Of a stretch of DNA of 64,000 bases, positions 25,258 to 34,374 are shown piece by piece. Within the stretch, counting starts at the first letter, position 1, and each line of letters opens with the position of its first letter. This DNA comes from Methylocaldum sp035627495. Lineage in GTDB: Bacteria; Pseudomonadota; Gammaproteobacteria; Methylococcales; Methylococcaceae. Made by a program: the position numbers and the translations under genes. Location of the stretch: assembly GCF_035627495.1 (NCBI RefSeq), contig NZ_DASPLO010000158.1, positions 70,830 through 134,829 on the forward strand, read 5' to 3'. The notes under the pieces were generated by a model, which did not search any database, had not been told where the DNA came from, and saw only the letters and a list, made by a program, of their open reading frames with translations.

Positions 25258-26514
25258 ATGAAAATCCGAGTCGAAAAGCACCTGCCCATACTCCTGATCG
25301 CGCTGGTAAGCGTATCGGCGCTTGCGTCGCTGCCTCAGGTCGAATCGGCGTGGAATGGGGTCAAGGAGGTTTACGGGGAGCAGGATTTCGGGTTGCGCAT
25401 ATTGCGCGAAGTGATGCTGGTGGTCGTGATCGCCTACGCGGCGCTCGAACGGCGGTTCTGGAACGGCGCGGCGACCGGTGCGATGTTCGCCTTTCTCGCG
25501 GTGGTCGCGAGCTATGCATTGTTCGAGGTCGCCTACGCGCTGTTTCTGGATTTGCCGCTGGTGGTGCCGCTGTCCGGGCTCCGCGTGTTCGAATACCTGC
25601 CGCTGGCGCTGATCGGCTTCATGACGGCGAGGCTGGGTGCGGGGGAGCAGGTCGTCCTGAAGTTCACGTCTTTTCTTCGTTATTACATCGTCCTGCAAGG
25701 TGTACTGGCCATCGCCCAGGCGCTTTGGGCGCCGCCCTTGGTCGGCGTGTCGATTCTGGGCGGCGGTCGTCCCTTCGGCACTTTCGTCAGCCCCAATCTG
25801 TTCGGCGCGGCGATGTCGACGTGCACGCTTTTCTTTGCGCTGGCAAAGGCCCCGAACCTCCGGAAATGGATGTATGCAACTACTTTTCTGGCCTTGTTGA
25901 GCGGTTCCCGGACGGCTTTGCTCAGTTCTTTTTTGGTCCTTTTCTTTCAGTTCTATTCGGCGGTGCGTCCCCGCGACCGCTGGGCATTGGTTCTACCCGC
26001 CCCGGCGCTCGCGGTGGGAGCGCTGCTGTTGGCCTCGAGTCCGCTGCTGAGCGGCCGGGATGATGCCGATCCCACGCAGGACGGCCGCATCGCGCTGTGG
26101 CAAAGAATGCTGGGCGGCAATATCAATGACCTGCCGGATCTTCTGTTCGGCTGGGGGCTCGGGCTCGGCTCGAACACCATCAATGTCTTGTACGGCGCCG
26201 AATACTTTCCGGGCCAGTTCGATTCGGACAGCCTGTACCTTTTTCTGCTTAACGGCTACGGGCTGATTGGCCTCTTGGCTTATCTGGTGTTTGTCTGGAT
26301 GTCCGCAAGGGTGTCCGGTTATCCCCAAAAGGGATTGGTGATGACCTTCATTTTCATGGCGGGTTTGCCATTCAATCTTTGGGAGTATTTTCCCCAGAAT
26401 GCGATGCTGATGTTTCTCTGGGGCGCGGTGCTGGGAACCGCGCGCGAGCCGAGTTCACTGCCGTCGCGGGTGACGGCGGCGAGCTACCGCGGCTATGGCG
26501 AACATGCCCGCTAA
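25258..26514 (+). CDS. O-antigen ligase/polymerase-like membrane protein
   Basis: 418 residues with about ten or eleven predicted membrane helices. A large loop at about 270-330 contains the GRIALWQRMLGG and GWGLGLGSNT stretches, typical of the Wzy_C/O-antigen ligase family. It probably polymerises or ligates the lipid-linked repeat units on the periplasmic side. Polymerase and ligase cannot be told apart from sequence. Its end overlaps the start of the flippase gene by about 20 bases, so they are translationally linked. Confidence 0.85.
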   Translation: MKIRVEKHLPILLIALVSVSALASLPQVESAWNGVKEVYGEQDFGLRILREVMLVVVIAYAALERRFWNGAATGAMFAFLAVVASYALFEVAYALFLDLPLVVPLSGLRVFEYLPLALIGFMTARLGAGEQVVLKFTSFLRYYIVLQGVLAIAQALWAPPLVGVSILGGGRPFGTFVSPNLFGAAMSTCTLFFALAKAPNLRKWMYATTFLALLSGSRTALLSSFLVLFFQFYSAVRPRDRWALVLPAPALAVGALLLASSPLLSGRDDADPTQDGRIALWQRMLGGNINDLPDLLFGWGLGLGSNTINVLYGAEYFPGQFDSDSLYLFLLNGYGLIGLLAYLVFVWMSARVSGYPQKGLVMTFIFMAGLPFNLWEYFPQNAMLMFLWGAVLGTAREPSSLPSRVTAASYRGYGEHAR

Positions 26515-27832
26515 AACCGCGTCCGGCCGGCGAATCTTCGGCGATGCCTCGTGGGCATTGCTCGGCCAGGTGGGGTCGGGCGTCGTGCTGCTGCTGGGCA
26601 CCCGGATCATTACCGAATTGGTTTCGCCCGAAGTTTACGGGCAGGTTGCTTTGTTGACCGGCATCGTGGCGCTCGGCGTCAGTATTTTTGCCTATCCGTT
26701 TATCTGCGCGGGAATGCGGATGCTGCCGGAGTGCCTGGAGACGGGACAACGGTCGGCGTTGTACCGGGTCGTCCGCGGCCTGTCCACGCGTTCAAGCACA
26801 GTTGCCGTGTTGTTTCTGGCGCTTGGAGGGGCGGCGTACAGCCATATAACCGGGAGTGATCCCTGGTTGTTTGGGGCCGCTGCCCTGCTTTTTGCAGCCA
26901 CCGTGCGCCGGGAAATGGGGTTTCAGTTGTTGATCGGCGAGCGCCGGCAACGCGAGGCCAGCCTTTGGCAGACGAGCGACAGCATTCTGCGGCCGCTGCT
27001 CGCCATCCTGCTGGTGTGGCTTTGGGGGGCAAACGCCGCGTGGGTGTTGCTAGGTTACGCCTTCGCCAGCATCGCCGCGAATACGCTCTGGTCGTTCGTT
27101 CACCGGCCGAAACGGAGCGAAAAGGTCCGACATCGCCCGGTAATTCTGCGAAACCTCAAGCGGGACGTTTGGGCTTATGCGGTGCCGCTGATTCCGATGG
27201 AACTGCTGTCCTGGTTCAGCGGCCTGGGCGATCGGTATATCGTCGGCTACCTGATGACCGCGGCGGACGTGGGCGTCTACGCAGCCGCCTACACCCTGAC
27301 CAACGAGGCGTTCAACCGGAGCGCCATCGTGTTGCTGCGCACCTTTCAACCCGTGTATTTCCAACATTTCTCGGCGGGCCAAAAAGCGCAGGCGTTCAGG
27401 ATATTCTGGATCTGGCTGGGCTGCGTGGCCGCCATGGGCATAACGGGCGTCGTGGCCTTGGTGCTGCTGAAGGACTGGGTGGCCGCCTTGCTGCTCGCGG
27501 AAACCTATCGTTCGGCGGCCGTTCTGATGCCCATCATTGGGGCCGGCTGCGCGCTGCAAGCCTTGGGAATGGTGGCGGCTCAACCGCTGCTGGCCATCAA
27601 ACGGACTCGGCCTTTGCTGGCGGGCCGCTTGTGCGGGGCCGTCACCGCCGCCGTCGCCATACCCTTGATGATTCAGGAGTACGGTTTGATAGGCGCGGCC
27701 ATGGCAGCGCCGATTTATTTCGGTGTGGAGGCGTTCATCTTGGCCATGCTGGCGAGACCCTGGCGGATGATCGGCGTCCGGAAAGCTCAGTTTTCGAAAG
27801 CGATTCAATCTAATTCCGCGGGAGCTCGTTAA
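26495..27832 (+). CDS. polysaccharide flippase (Wzx/MATE-like)
   Basis: 445 residues with about twelve membrane helices. The N-terminal SWALLGQVGSGVVLLLGTRI and the second-half lipid-exporter pattern match the polysaccharide biosynthesis (Wzx) family. It moves undecaprenyl-linked repeat units across the inner membrane. Start ATG 26495 overlaps the upstream ligase gene. ATG 26504 is possible too. The stop TAA is directly followed by the ATG of the methyltransferase. Confidence 0.9.
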   Translation: MANMPAKTASGRRIFGDASWALLGQVGSGVVLLLGTRIITELVSPEVYGQVALLTGIVALGVSIFAYPFICAGMRMLPECLETGQRSALYRVVRGLSTRSSTVAVLFLALGGAAYSHITGSDPWLFGAAALLFAATVRREMGFQLLIGERRQREASLWQTSDSILRPLLAILLVWLWGANAAWVLLGYAFASIAANTLWSFVHRPKRSEKVRHRPVILRNLKRDVWAYAVPLIPMELLSWFSGLGDRYIVGYLMTAADVGVYAAAYTLTNEAFNRSAIVLLRTFQPVYFQHFSAGQKAQAFRIFWIWLGCVAAMGITGVVALVLLKDWVAALLLAETYRSAAVLMPIIGAGCALQALGMVAAQPLLAIKRTRPLLAGRLCGAVTAAVAIPLMIQEYGLIGAAMAAPIYFGVEAFILAMLARPWRMIGVRKAQFSKAIQSNSAGAR

Positions 27833-28828
27833 ATGCCTGTACCTCTGTACTTTTTCTCTGAAATGGCCTGGGGCGAGAGCGATGCGGCGCCGGCATCGGC
27901 AAGTTCCGCCGTTTACGGAGAGCTTTTGTACGAATGCGTGGCCTGCGGCGGCAAGAATCTCCGTTTTTGGCGCACGAAACGGTACCAGTACACGCAGGAC
28001 AACAGCGTCGAGGCGTTTCATATATGCCGCTGCTCCGATTGCGGCACGGGCTTCTTGAATCGGCCGCCGCATGCGGATTGGCTGAAAACCATCTACCAAT
28101 ACTCGGGGCAAGCGCTTACCCAGCCGGTGACGGTCGCCGAAATATTGGCCCGGGAAGTGAAGTTCCCGAACATCACGGTGGACGCCGCGCGCATGGCTCG
28201 CGATGCGGATCGGCTCAACGGCTCGGGAAATAGAACAGCGCTGGATATCGGTTCGGGGTTCGGCTTTTACACGCGAGCCCTCAGAAGAGAGGGATACTGC
28301 ACGGTAAGCATCAATCCCGGTAAATACGAAAATACCGTTTTCAAGGAGCTCAACGGGGATGAGCCGATACCCGTCATGTTCGAGTCTTTTCAGGATTCAG
28401 ATCCTTTTGGTGTGGTGGTGATGTCTCAAGTGCTCGAACACCTGCTCGATCCGGAACAGGCGGTAAGGAAAGTATCCAGACTGTTGGCATCGGGTGGCGT
28501 TTTGGCGTGCGCGGTGCCCAATTTCGAATCCTTCGCCGTGAAGCTGCTCGGCGCTCGGGATAACGCCTGTTTATGGGTGCCCGAGCACGTCAATTACTTT
28601 ACCGAGAAAGGGTTAAGGGTATTGCTGGAACGTAATGGATTTAAGGTAATGAAAATGGAACAGACAACCCGAATTCAACCGAATGCATTATCCAAACGCA
28701 TTAAAAGTGGAGAAAAAATATCATCCGTCCTGGAATCCCTGGTAATGCGCTTCCAAAGGCCGTTTTCACGGATCGTGAATTCGCTTGGAATGGGCACGTA
28801 CATCAGCATATATGCCGTCAAATCATAG
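27833..28828 (+). CDS. SAM-dependent methyltransferase with N-terminal zinc ribbon
   Basis: 331 residues. Cysteine pairs at 35/38 (CVAC) and 67/70 (CSDC) form a likely zinc-binding knuckle. A class I methyltransferase domain follows, with LDIGSGFGFYTRAL near 136-149 and the post-motif SQVLEHLLDP. This arrangement resembles C-methyltransferases and other modifying methyltransferases of polysaccharide clusters, so methylation of a sugar or a chain end is a fair guess. The ATG directly abuts the flippase stop codon. Confidence 0.85.
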   Translation: MPVPLYFFSEMAWGESDAAPASASSAVYGELLYECVACGGKNLRFWRTKRYQYTQDNSVEAFHICRCSDCGTGFLNRPPHADWLKTIYQYSGQALTQPVTVAEILAREVKFPNITVDAARMARDADRLNGSGNRTALDIGSGFGFYTRALRREGYCTVSINPGKYENTVFKELNGDEPIPVMFESFQDSDPFGVVVMSQVLEHLLDPEQAVRKVSRLLASGGVLACAVPNFESFAVKLLGARDNACLWVPEHVNYFTEKGLRVLLERNGFKVMKMEQTTRIQPNALSKRIKSGEKISSVLESLVMRFQRPFSRIVNSLGMGTYISIYAVKS

Positions 28829-28863
28829 CTTCGGCCATAAGCCGGTTCAGCGGGAGAGATCGT

Positions 28864-29703
28864 ATGAATGACCGTATGTTGACTATCGTTATCTTGACCA
28901 AGAACGAGGAAGATAATCTCCCGCGTTGTCTGGATGGAATCCCCAGCCGATACCCCATTGTCATCGTGGATTCCGGGAGCACAGACCGGACGATCGAAAT
29001 CGCAAAACGGCGTGGCTGTACGATTTACAAGAATCCCTGGCCGGGATTTGCGGAGCAGCGTAACTTCGCGCTTCAGCGCTGTGATATCCCAAGCCGCTGG
29101 GTATTATTCATCGATGCGGACGAGATTTATCCGACGAAATTCTACAACTGGTTCGAGTCTCAGATCGCGACTTCGGACTCGGCCGATGTCATCATGGTGC
29201 CGTCGATTCTTTATCTTCGCGGAAAGCGGCTTAATTACGCACCCGGTTACCCTATTTATCACCCGAGACTGGTGCAGAGGGATACCACGAAATTCGTCAC
29301 CAATCATACCGGGCATGGCGAAGCCGTACTCGAGACCTGCCGTATTTCGTATTCGCCCATTCCCTATGACCATTATTTCTATCACGGCGAAATCGTCGAA
29401 TGGATGCACAAGCATGTCGAGAAAGCGGCGCAGGAGGTGCGTTTGTATCCCACCGCGGGAGCCGCGATGACGACGCGCGGCCGCTTGAGTGTGTGGCTCG
29501 GGCGGTCCGCGTTCAGGGTATTCGCCAGATTCCTCTATCACTTCGTGCTGCGGCGGGGATTTTTGGACGGCGCCGCAGGGTTGGAGTTCGCTCTGATGTT
29601 CACCTGGTATGAAGCCACGATATACGCGCAAGCAAGGGCAGGGCGTGAATCGGAGGCAGGTTCCTTCCGAGAGCACGAAACCCTGGCCGAAGATAATCCT
29701 TGA
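28864..29703 (+). CDS. glycosyltransferase family 2 (WaaE/KdtX-like)
   Basis: 279 residues. GT-A fold with TIVILTKNEEDNLPRCL at the N-terminus, DSGSTD at 36-41 and FIDADE at 82-87 (metal/nucleotide-sugar site). A C-terminal amphipathic or membrane-associated region follows. The overall pattern is that of the lipopolysaccharide-core beta-glucosyltransferase subgroup. It probably adds one sugar of the repeat unit at the cytosolic face. The start has a GGGAGAGATC site. Donor and acceptor unknown. Confidence 0.9.
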   Translation: MNDRMLTIVILTKNEEDNLPRCLDGIPSRYPIVIVDSGSTDRTIEIAKRRGCTIYKNPWPGFAEQRNFALQRCDIPSRWVLFIDADEIYPTKFYNWFESQIATSDSADVIMVPSILYLRGKRLNYAPGYPIYHPRLVQRDTTKFVTNHTGHGEAVLETCRISYSPIPYDHYFYHGEIVEWMHKHVEKAAQEVRLYPTAGAAMTTRGRLSVWLGRSAFRVFARFLYHFVLRRGFLDGAAGLEFALMFTWYEATIYAQARAGRESEAGSFREHETLAEDNP

Positions 29704-29723
29704 GTATACGAGAGGTGTTGGTT

Positions 29724-30578
29724 ATGAAATGTTCACTTATTCTGGCGACTCTAGGAAGGGATATAGAGCTGACCTATTTTTTGAATTCGTTACAGAATCA
29801 GACCTTTCAAGATTTCGAGCTGATCATCATCGACCAAAACAGAGACGGAAAAATAGATTCGATCGTTGCTCCGTATAAAACTCGTTTTCCGGTAAATCAT
29901 GTAAAAGTGGTATTTACGGGGAATTCGAGAGCCAGAGACTACGGAATTCGCTTTGCGCAAGGCGATATCATCGCATTTCCGGATGATGATTGTGTTTACG
30001 AGAAAGACGTTCTGGAAAAAGTGGTTGAAGAATTCGGCAATAAACCGGAAGTCGCTATTTTATCGGCCGCTTCTTACGATTTTTCCGAAACCCGGTTCAG
30101 CATAGGCGTGAATTCGAAATGGCCGAGATATTTCTCGCAGTTCTACATGATGGGGGTCGAGTTTACCCACTTTTTCAATCTGGAAAGGATGGACCGGAGC
30201 GAGTTTTGTCTGGATCACGATTTCGGGATAGGGTCTAAATATCCCGGCGCTGAAGGGTTTGAACTTTTGTACCGATTGCTGCGCGCCGGAAACAAAGCCT
30301 TTTATAACCCCGAGATAAAGATATATCACGCCGATAAGGACAACTATAAAGTCGGCACCAAGAGGATGCTCATGTATTCCGCAGGCGTTGGTGCCTATAT
30401 CCGGAAATTCACGAACGAATATGATTTATCGATGCTGTATTACATCCTGAGAAAGATGTTTATCGCGCCCATGGTGAAAATGGCGGTGGCCGCGGTGTTG
30501 CTCAACCGGAAAAGATTCGTGTATTCGTTCAATAACCTGGTCGGCATATGGCGCGGCTTTTGCGCGTACGGGAGATAA
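29724..30578 (+). CDS. glycosyltransferase family 2
   Basis: 284 residues from ATG 29724, with GAGAGGT seven bases upstream. An upstream start at 29700 lacks this site. GT-A motifs are IIIDQNRDGK near 45 and FPDDDC near 85-90. A C-terminal region with LYYILRKMF and VKMAVAAVLLN may associate with the membrane. The base composition of this gene is visibly more AT-rich than that of its neighbours, which suggests a different origin. Sugar specificity unknown. Confidence 0.88.
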   Translation: MKCSLILATLGRDIELTYFLNSLQNQTFQDFELIIIDQNRDGKIDSIVAPYKTRFPVNHVKVVFTGNSRARDYGIRFAQGDIIAFPDDDCVYEKDVLEKVVEEFGNKPEVAILSAASYDFSETRFSIGVNSKWPRYFSQFYMMGVEFTHFFNLERMDRSEFCLDHDFGIGSKYPGAEGFELLYRLLRAGNKAFYNPEIKIYHADKDNYKVGTKRMLMYSAGVGAYIRKFTNEYDLSMLYYILRKMFIAPMVKMAVAAVLLNRKRFVYSFNNLVGIWRGFCAYGR

Positions 30579-30582
30579 AGCC

Positions 30583-31803
30583 ATGGGCAGCGAGAATACG
30601 GTGATGGATGTGGGTGTCGTTTCGACGCATATTCCCCCGGCCAAGGGTTACGGCGGGGTATCGGTAACGGCCGGCGTTTTGACCAGGGCATGGGCGGAAT
30701 TGGGCCACAAGGTTTCGCTGGTGACTTCCAGCGAATCGATCGATCGCCGGCTGGAGCCGGAGGATGTGCGGCTGGGTGATACGGTCGAAGTCAGTCTTTA
30801 CCGTTCGTACGGATTCAAGCGATGGGGATTCGGGCTCGGGGCGATTCCCAAACTGTTTGGGCTGTGCCTCAAGGCGCCGGTCGTCTATATCCACGGCATC
30901 GCCACCTGGCCCAGTACGCTCGCAGCCATTTTCTGCGTGCTGCTTCGGCGCCGCTTTACGGTTGCGGTGCACGGCGGTTTGATGCCCGAGCATGTCGGCT
31001 TGATTCGCGAGCGAAAACCGCACAAATGGCTGTTCTATAAATGGCTGACGTTTCCCACGCTGCGGCGCGCCATCGCCATTCATTGCACCAGCGACACCGA
31101 AGCGGAAGGGGTAAGGAACGTTCTCGGCGAGGATGCCCGTATTCTGCTGGTCCCGAACGGGATCGACAGCCGGGCTGTGCCGATCGCGGGTTACCCCGCC
31201 GGAGAGGGAATCCAGATCTGTTTTCTCGGCCACATCCAGCAGGAGAAAGGCATCAACGCCTTCATCCGCGCCTGGCTCAAGACCCGGCGTGAAGCCGACC
31301 GCCTGGTGGTCGCCGGACGAAGCGTGGACGGAGCGTATTTCCGGGAGTTCCAGGCGCTGGTCGAGCAAGCTGGCGGCGCCATCAGCTACCGGGGTTATCT
31401 GGGGCAGACCGAGGTTGCGGCGCTGTTGGCGGATAGCCATTTCCTCGCGCTTCCGTCCGGGCTCGAAGAAACGGGCGGCATGCGCGAGAACTTCGGCAAC
31501 GTGGTGGCCGAGGCCATGGCCGCGGGACGGCCGGTCCTGGTCGCCCGAGGCTTGGCCTGGGATCATGTCGAATCGATAGCCGCCGGTTTCATCTTCGACC
31601 GCACGGAAGATTCCGCATGCGAAATCCTGCGCCGGGCCCAGTCGCTGAGCCGAACGGATTGGCAGCGGATGTCGGAAAACGCTCGGCAGTACGTCGAGAC
31701 GCATCTCGATCCGGTAAAGCTCGGGGAGCAGGTCTGGCGGGTATTGACGGGCTCCAGTGCGGTCGCTTCGCCTCAAGAAATAGCCCTTTGTAGGCCGGAA
31801 TAA
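30583..31803 (+). CDS. glycosyltransferase family 4
   Basis: 406 residues, GT-B fold. The N-domain glycine motif GYGGVSVTAG is near 24-32, and the C-domain holds VPNGID (near 193) and the E-x7-E region EETGGMRENFGNVVAEAM (about 293-312). It transfers a sugar from a nucleotide donor with retention. It is four bases downstream of the previous gene, so coupled. The last residues (CRPE) and the TAA stop lie inside a class B REP that starts at 31790, so the native C-terminus has probably been altered. Confidence 0.9.
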   Translation: MGSENTVMDVGVVSTHIPPAKGYGGVSVTAGVLTRAWAELGHKVSLVTSSESIDRRLEPEDVRLGDTVEVSLYRSYGFKRWGFGLGAIPKLFGLCLKAPVVYIHGIATWPSTLAAIFCVLLRRRFTVAVHGGLMPEHVGLIRERKPHKWLFYKWLTFPTLRRAIAIHCTSDTEAEGVRNVLGEDARILLVPNGIDSRAVPIAGYPAGEGIQICFLGHIQQEKGINAFIRAWLKTRREADRLVVAGRSVDGAYFREFQALVEQAGGAISYRGYLGQTEVAALLADSHFLALPSGLEETGGMRENFGNVVAEAMAAGRPVLVARGLAWDHVESIAAGFIFDRTEDSACEILRRAQSLSRTDWQRMSENARQYVETHLDPVKLGEQVWRVLTGSSAVASPQEIALCRPE

Positions 31804-31926
31804 GCGAAGCGTTTCCGGCATGTTGATATGCCGAGCGCCGGGAACGGCTAGCGCCTTATCCCGGCCTACGACTGGGCTCAGGACAGGCCCTTCGACAAGC
31901 TCAGGACAGGCTTCGCGTATCCGGCA
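31790..31926. repeat. REP cluster, class B
   Basis: GTAGGCCGGAATAAGCGAAG/TTTCCGGCA, CCGGGAACGGCTAGCGCC/TTATCCCGGCCTAC, then a partial third unit with two CTCAGGACAGG spacers ending CCGGCA. The first unit overlaps the 3' end of the GT4 gene. Confidence 0.85.
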
Positions 31927-31980
31927 TTCTCCCGGAGCAATACTCAATTCATCCGCAACACCCATGACGGAGTTTTCTTT

Positions 31981-32907
31981 ATGACCAAGATCGGTCTGAT
32001 CGTTCCCACACTGAACGCGGGCAGTCTCTGGAAACCCTGGCTCGCCGCATTCGCGCGGCAAACCCGAAAGCCCGATTGCCTCCTGGTCATCGACTCTTCG
32101 TCCGACGATGACACGGTTGCCTTGGCGCGTTCCCACGGTTTCGACGTGCAGGTCATCCCCAAGGCCGAGTTCAATCACGGCGGAACCCGCCAGATTGGGA
32201 TCGGCATGCTGCCCGAAGCCGAGATTATCGTGTTTATGACCCAGGATGCGCTGCTGGCCAGACCGGACGCCATCAAGCGCCTTTTGGCGGCATTTGCCGA
32301 CGAACGCGTCGGGGCGGCATACGGCCGCCAGCTTCCCCATCGGGATGCCAAGCCGATCGGCGCGCATGCGCGTCTTTTCAATTATCCGCCGCAGAGCCAG
32401 GTGCGCAGCCTGGACGACCGCAGCCGGCTGGGCATCAAAACGGCTTTCATATCCAACTCGTTTGCCGCCTACCGGCGTAGCGCGCTGCTCGAGGTAGGCG
32501 GGTTTCCCACCGACACCGTCATGAACGAGGATACTTTCGTTGCCGGCAAGATGCTGCTGTCGGGCTGGGAAATCGCTTATCGCGCGGATGCCCAAGTCCG
32601 CCACTCGCACGATTACTCTTACGCGGACGAATTCAAGCGCTATTTCGATATCGGCGTCTTTCACGCCCGGACTCCCTGGCTGCAACAGACCTTTGGGCGA
32701 GCAGCCGGCGAAGGTCGGCGCTTCGTCCTGTCCGAACTTCGTTATCTCGGCAAGCGGGCGCCATGGCTGATTCCGTCCGCTTTGCTGCGCACCGGCCTCA
32801 AGTGGCTGGGCTTCAAAATGGGAAGCTCCTTGCATCGGAAATTGCCGTTGTTTCTCAACAGGCGTTTCAGCCTGCACCGGGCCTACTGGCATCGTGCGAT
32901 GCCCTGA
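31981..32907 (+). CDS. glycosyltransferase family 2 (rhamnosyltransferase-like)
   Basis: 308 residues. GT-A signature IGLIVPTLNAG at the N-terminus, DSSSDDDT at 38-45, FNHGGTRQIG near 62-71, and NEDTFVAGKML near 180. The FNHGGTRN-type motif is characteristic of dTDP-rhamnosyltransferases of the RfbF/WbbL kind. This is the last glycosyltransferase of the cluster. It is separated from the others by a REP cluster, and the HEAT-repeat gene follows 26 bases later. Confidence 0.88.
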   Translation: MTKIGLIVPTLNAGSLWKPWLAAFARQTRKPDCLLVIDSSSDDDTVALARSHGFDVQVIPKAEFNHGGTRQIGIGMLPEAEIIVFMTQDALLARPDAIKRLLAAFADERVGAAYGRQLPHRDAKPIGAHARLFNYPPQSQVRSLDDRSRLGIKTAFISNSFAAYRRSALLEVGGFPTDTVMNEDTFVAGKMLLSGWEIAYRADAQVRHSHDYSYADEFKRYFDIGVFHARTPWLQQTFGRAAGEGRRFVLSELRYLGKRAPWLIPSALLRTGLKWLGFKMGSSLHRKLPLFLNRRFSLHRAYWHRAMP

Positions 32908-32933
32908 GTCTATCTTCCGGCGGGATATCCGGG

Positions 32934-34220
32934 ATGATCGAATCGCGAGGAAAATGCCGGCTGGCATTGCTCTTGGGGTGGCTCTCTTCCGCCGGACTTG
33001 GGGCAGAGGACTCTCGGCCGGTGGGCTCTTTGATCGATGCCGCGAAAGAGGGCAATTCGGTCATCCGCCGCGAGGCGGTGGAGAGGCTGGGAGAAACGGG
33101 CGATCCGCGGGCATTCGATTCCGTCGTCGGCGCCTTGCACGACGATAGCCCCGAGGTTCGGCGGAAGGCCGCGGAAGCCTTGGGCGATCTTAAAGACCCG
33201 AGAGCAATCGAGCCGCTCATCGATGGCTTGAAGGACGGCGACTCGGCGGTCCAATGGGCGGCTGCCGTGGCGCTGGGTGAAATGGACGGAGCGGCGGTCG
33301 AACCCCTGGTTGCCGCTCTCAAGGATAGTGAACCCTCGGTCCGCTCGGGCGCGGCGAAAGCGCTGGGAGAAATCAAAGATCCCTCGGCGGTGGAGCCGCT
33401 GATTGGCGCTTTGCAGGATAGTGACGCCAAGGTCCGCCGGGAAGCCGCGGAATCGCTTGGGAATTTTCGGGATCTTCGGGCGCTGGAACGTTTGGCCGAA
33501 GCCTTGAAGGACGACGATCCCGCGGTCCAATGGGATGCCGCGGTTGCGCTCGGACGCCTGAAGGATGCTCGGGCGGTCGAGCCCTTGATCGCGGCGTTCA
33601 AGGACAGCGAAGTGGGGTTTCGCACCACGCTCACCGAATCGCTGGTGGAGATAGGCCCGCCCGCAACGGAGCCCCTGGTGGCGGCGTTGAGGAATAACGA
33701 TCCGGGGGTTCGTTCCGGGGTGACGGAAGCCTTGGCGAGCATGGGCCGGCCGGCTATCGAATCCCTGACCGGTGGGTTTAGGAACGGCGATCCCGAATTT
33801 CGGAAAGCAACTAGGGAAGCGCTGCTGGCGATAGGGCCTGACGCGATCGGCCCCTTGATAGCCGCTTTGGAAGATACGGATTGGCGAATTCGCTCCGGGG
33901 CGGCATTGGCGCTAAGGAAAGCCAAGGATTCGCGCGCGGCGGATGCCATCGCCGCGAAGACCAAGGATGCCGTCCCCGCGTCCGAAACCTATGACGAACT
34001 GATCAAAAAAGGAGGGTCCGGAACCGAGGACCGGCTCATGGACGCTCTAGGCTTCCTGGGAAATGCCGGGATGGCCAGGGATTTCATCAAATGCGGTAAT
34101 CCGGAACTGGAAGAGGCCGGGCGCAGATGGCTGGAAGACCATGGCCAGACGGCCTCGAATTTGCCGGAGAAGGAGAAAAGGAAAGGGCCACGCTGGGGAG
34201 AGTATCAAACCATTCCGTAA
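32934..34220 (+). CDS. secreted HEAT/PBS-lyase repeat protein
   Basis: 428 residues from ATG 32934. The N-terminal signal peptide has a hydrophobic core (LALLLGWLSSAGLGA) and would be cut before EDSRP. Residues 30-360 are tandem HEAT-like repeats of about 31 residues with the pattern AVEPLIxALKDxDxxVRxxAAxALG, close to the PBS-lyase HEAT type. The C-terminal 60 residues are non-repeat. Such proteins are binding scaffolds. Lying in line with the exopolysaccharide genes, it may help assembly or export in the periplasm. That is inference. Confidence 0.85.
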   Translation: MIESRGKCRLALLLGWLSSAGLGAEDSRPVGSLIDAAKEGNSVIRREAVERLGETGDPRAFDSVVGALHDDSPEVRRKAAEALGDLKDPRAIEPLIDGLKDGDSAVQWAAAVALGEMDGAAVEPLVAALKDSEPSVRSGAAKALGEIKDPSAVEPLIGALQDSDAKVRREAAESLGNFRDLRALERLAEALKDDDPAVQWDAAVALGRLKDARAVEPLIAAFKDSEVGFRTTLTESLVEIGPPATEPLVAALRNNDPGVRSGVTEALASMGRPAIESLTGGFRNGDPEFRKATREALLAIGPDAIGPLIAALEDTDWRIRSGAALALRKAKDSRAADAIAAKTKDAVPASETYDELIKKGGSGTEDRLMDALGFLGNAGMARDFIKCGNPELEEAGRRWLEDHGQTASNLPEKEKRKGPRWGEYQTIP

Positions 34221-34243
34221 TCCTACGGGAGTGCTTGTTGCTT

Positions 34244-34339
34244 GTAGGCCGGGATAAGCCTAGCCTGAGCCCGGTCGAAGGGGCGTTAGCGTTTCTGGTG
34301 CACGACGCTGCCGGAAACGCTTCGCTTATTCCGGCCTAC
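34244..34339. repeat. REP pair, class B
   Basis: GTAGGCCGGGATAAGCCTAG ... GCGTTAGCGTTTCTGG, then CCGGAAACGCTTCGC to TTATTCCGGCCTAC. It marks the end of the polysaccharide cluster, facing the convergent fae gene. Confidence 0.85.
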
Positions 34340-34374
34340 GAAATTACAGTGACGGCGACCCAACCGTGCTTTTT

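Noticed and set aside
30529..32967. 812-codon minus-strand frame across the glycosyltransferases
   Set aside because: It runs through REPs and is antisense to two glycosyltransferases; composition is not protein-like.
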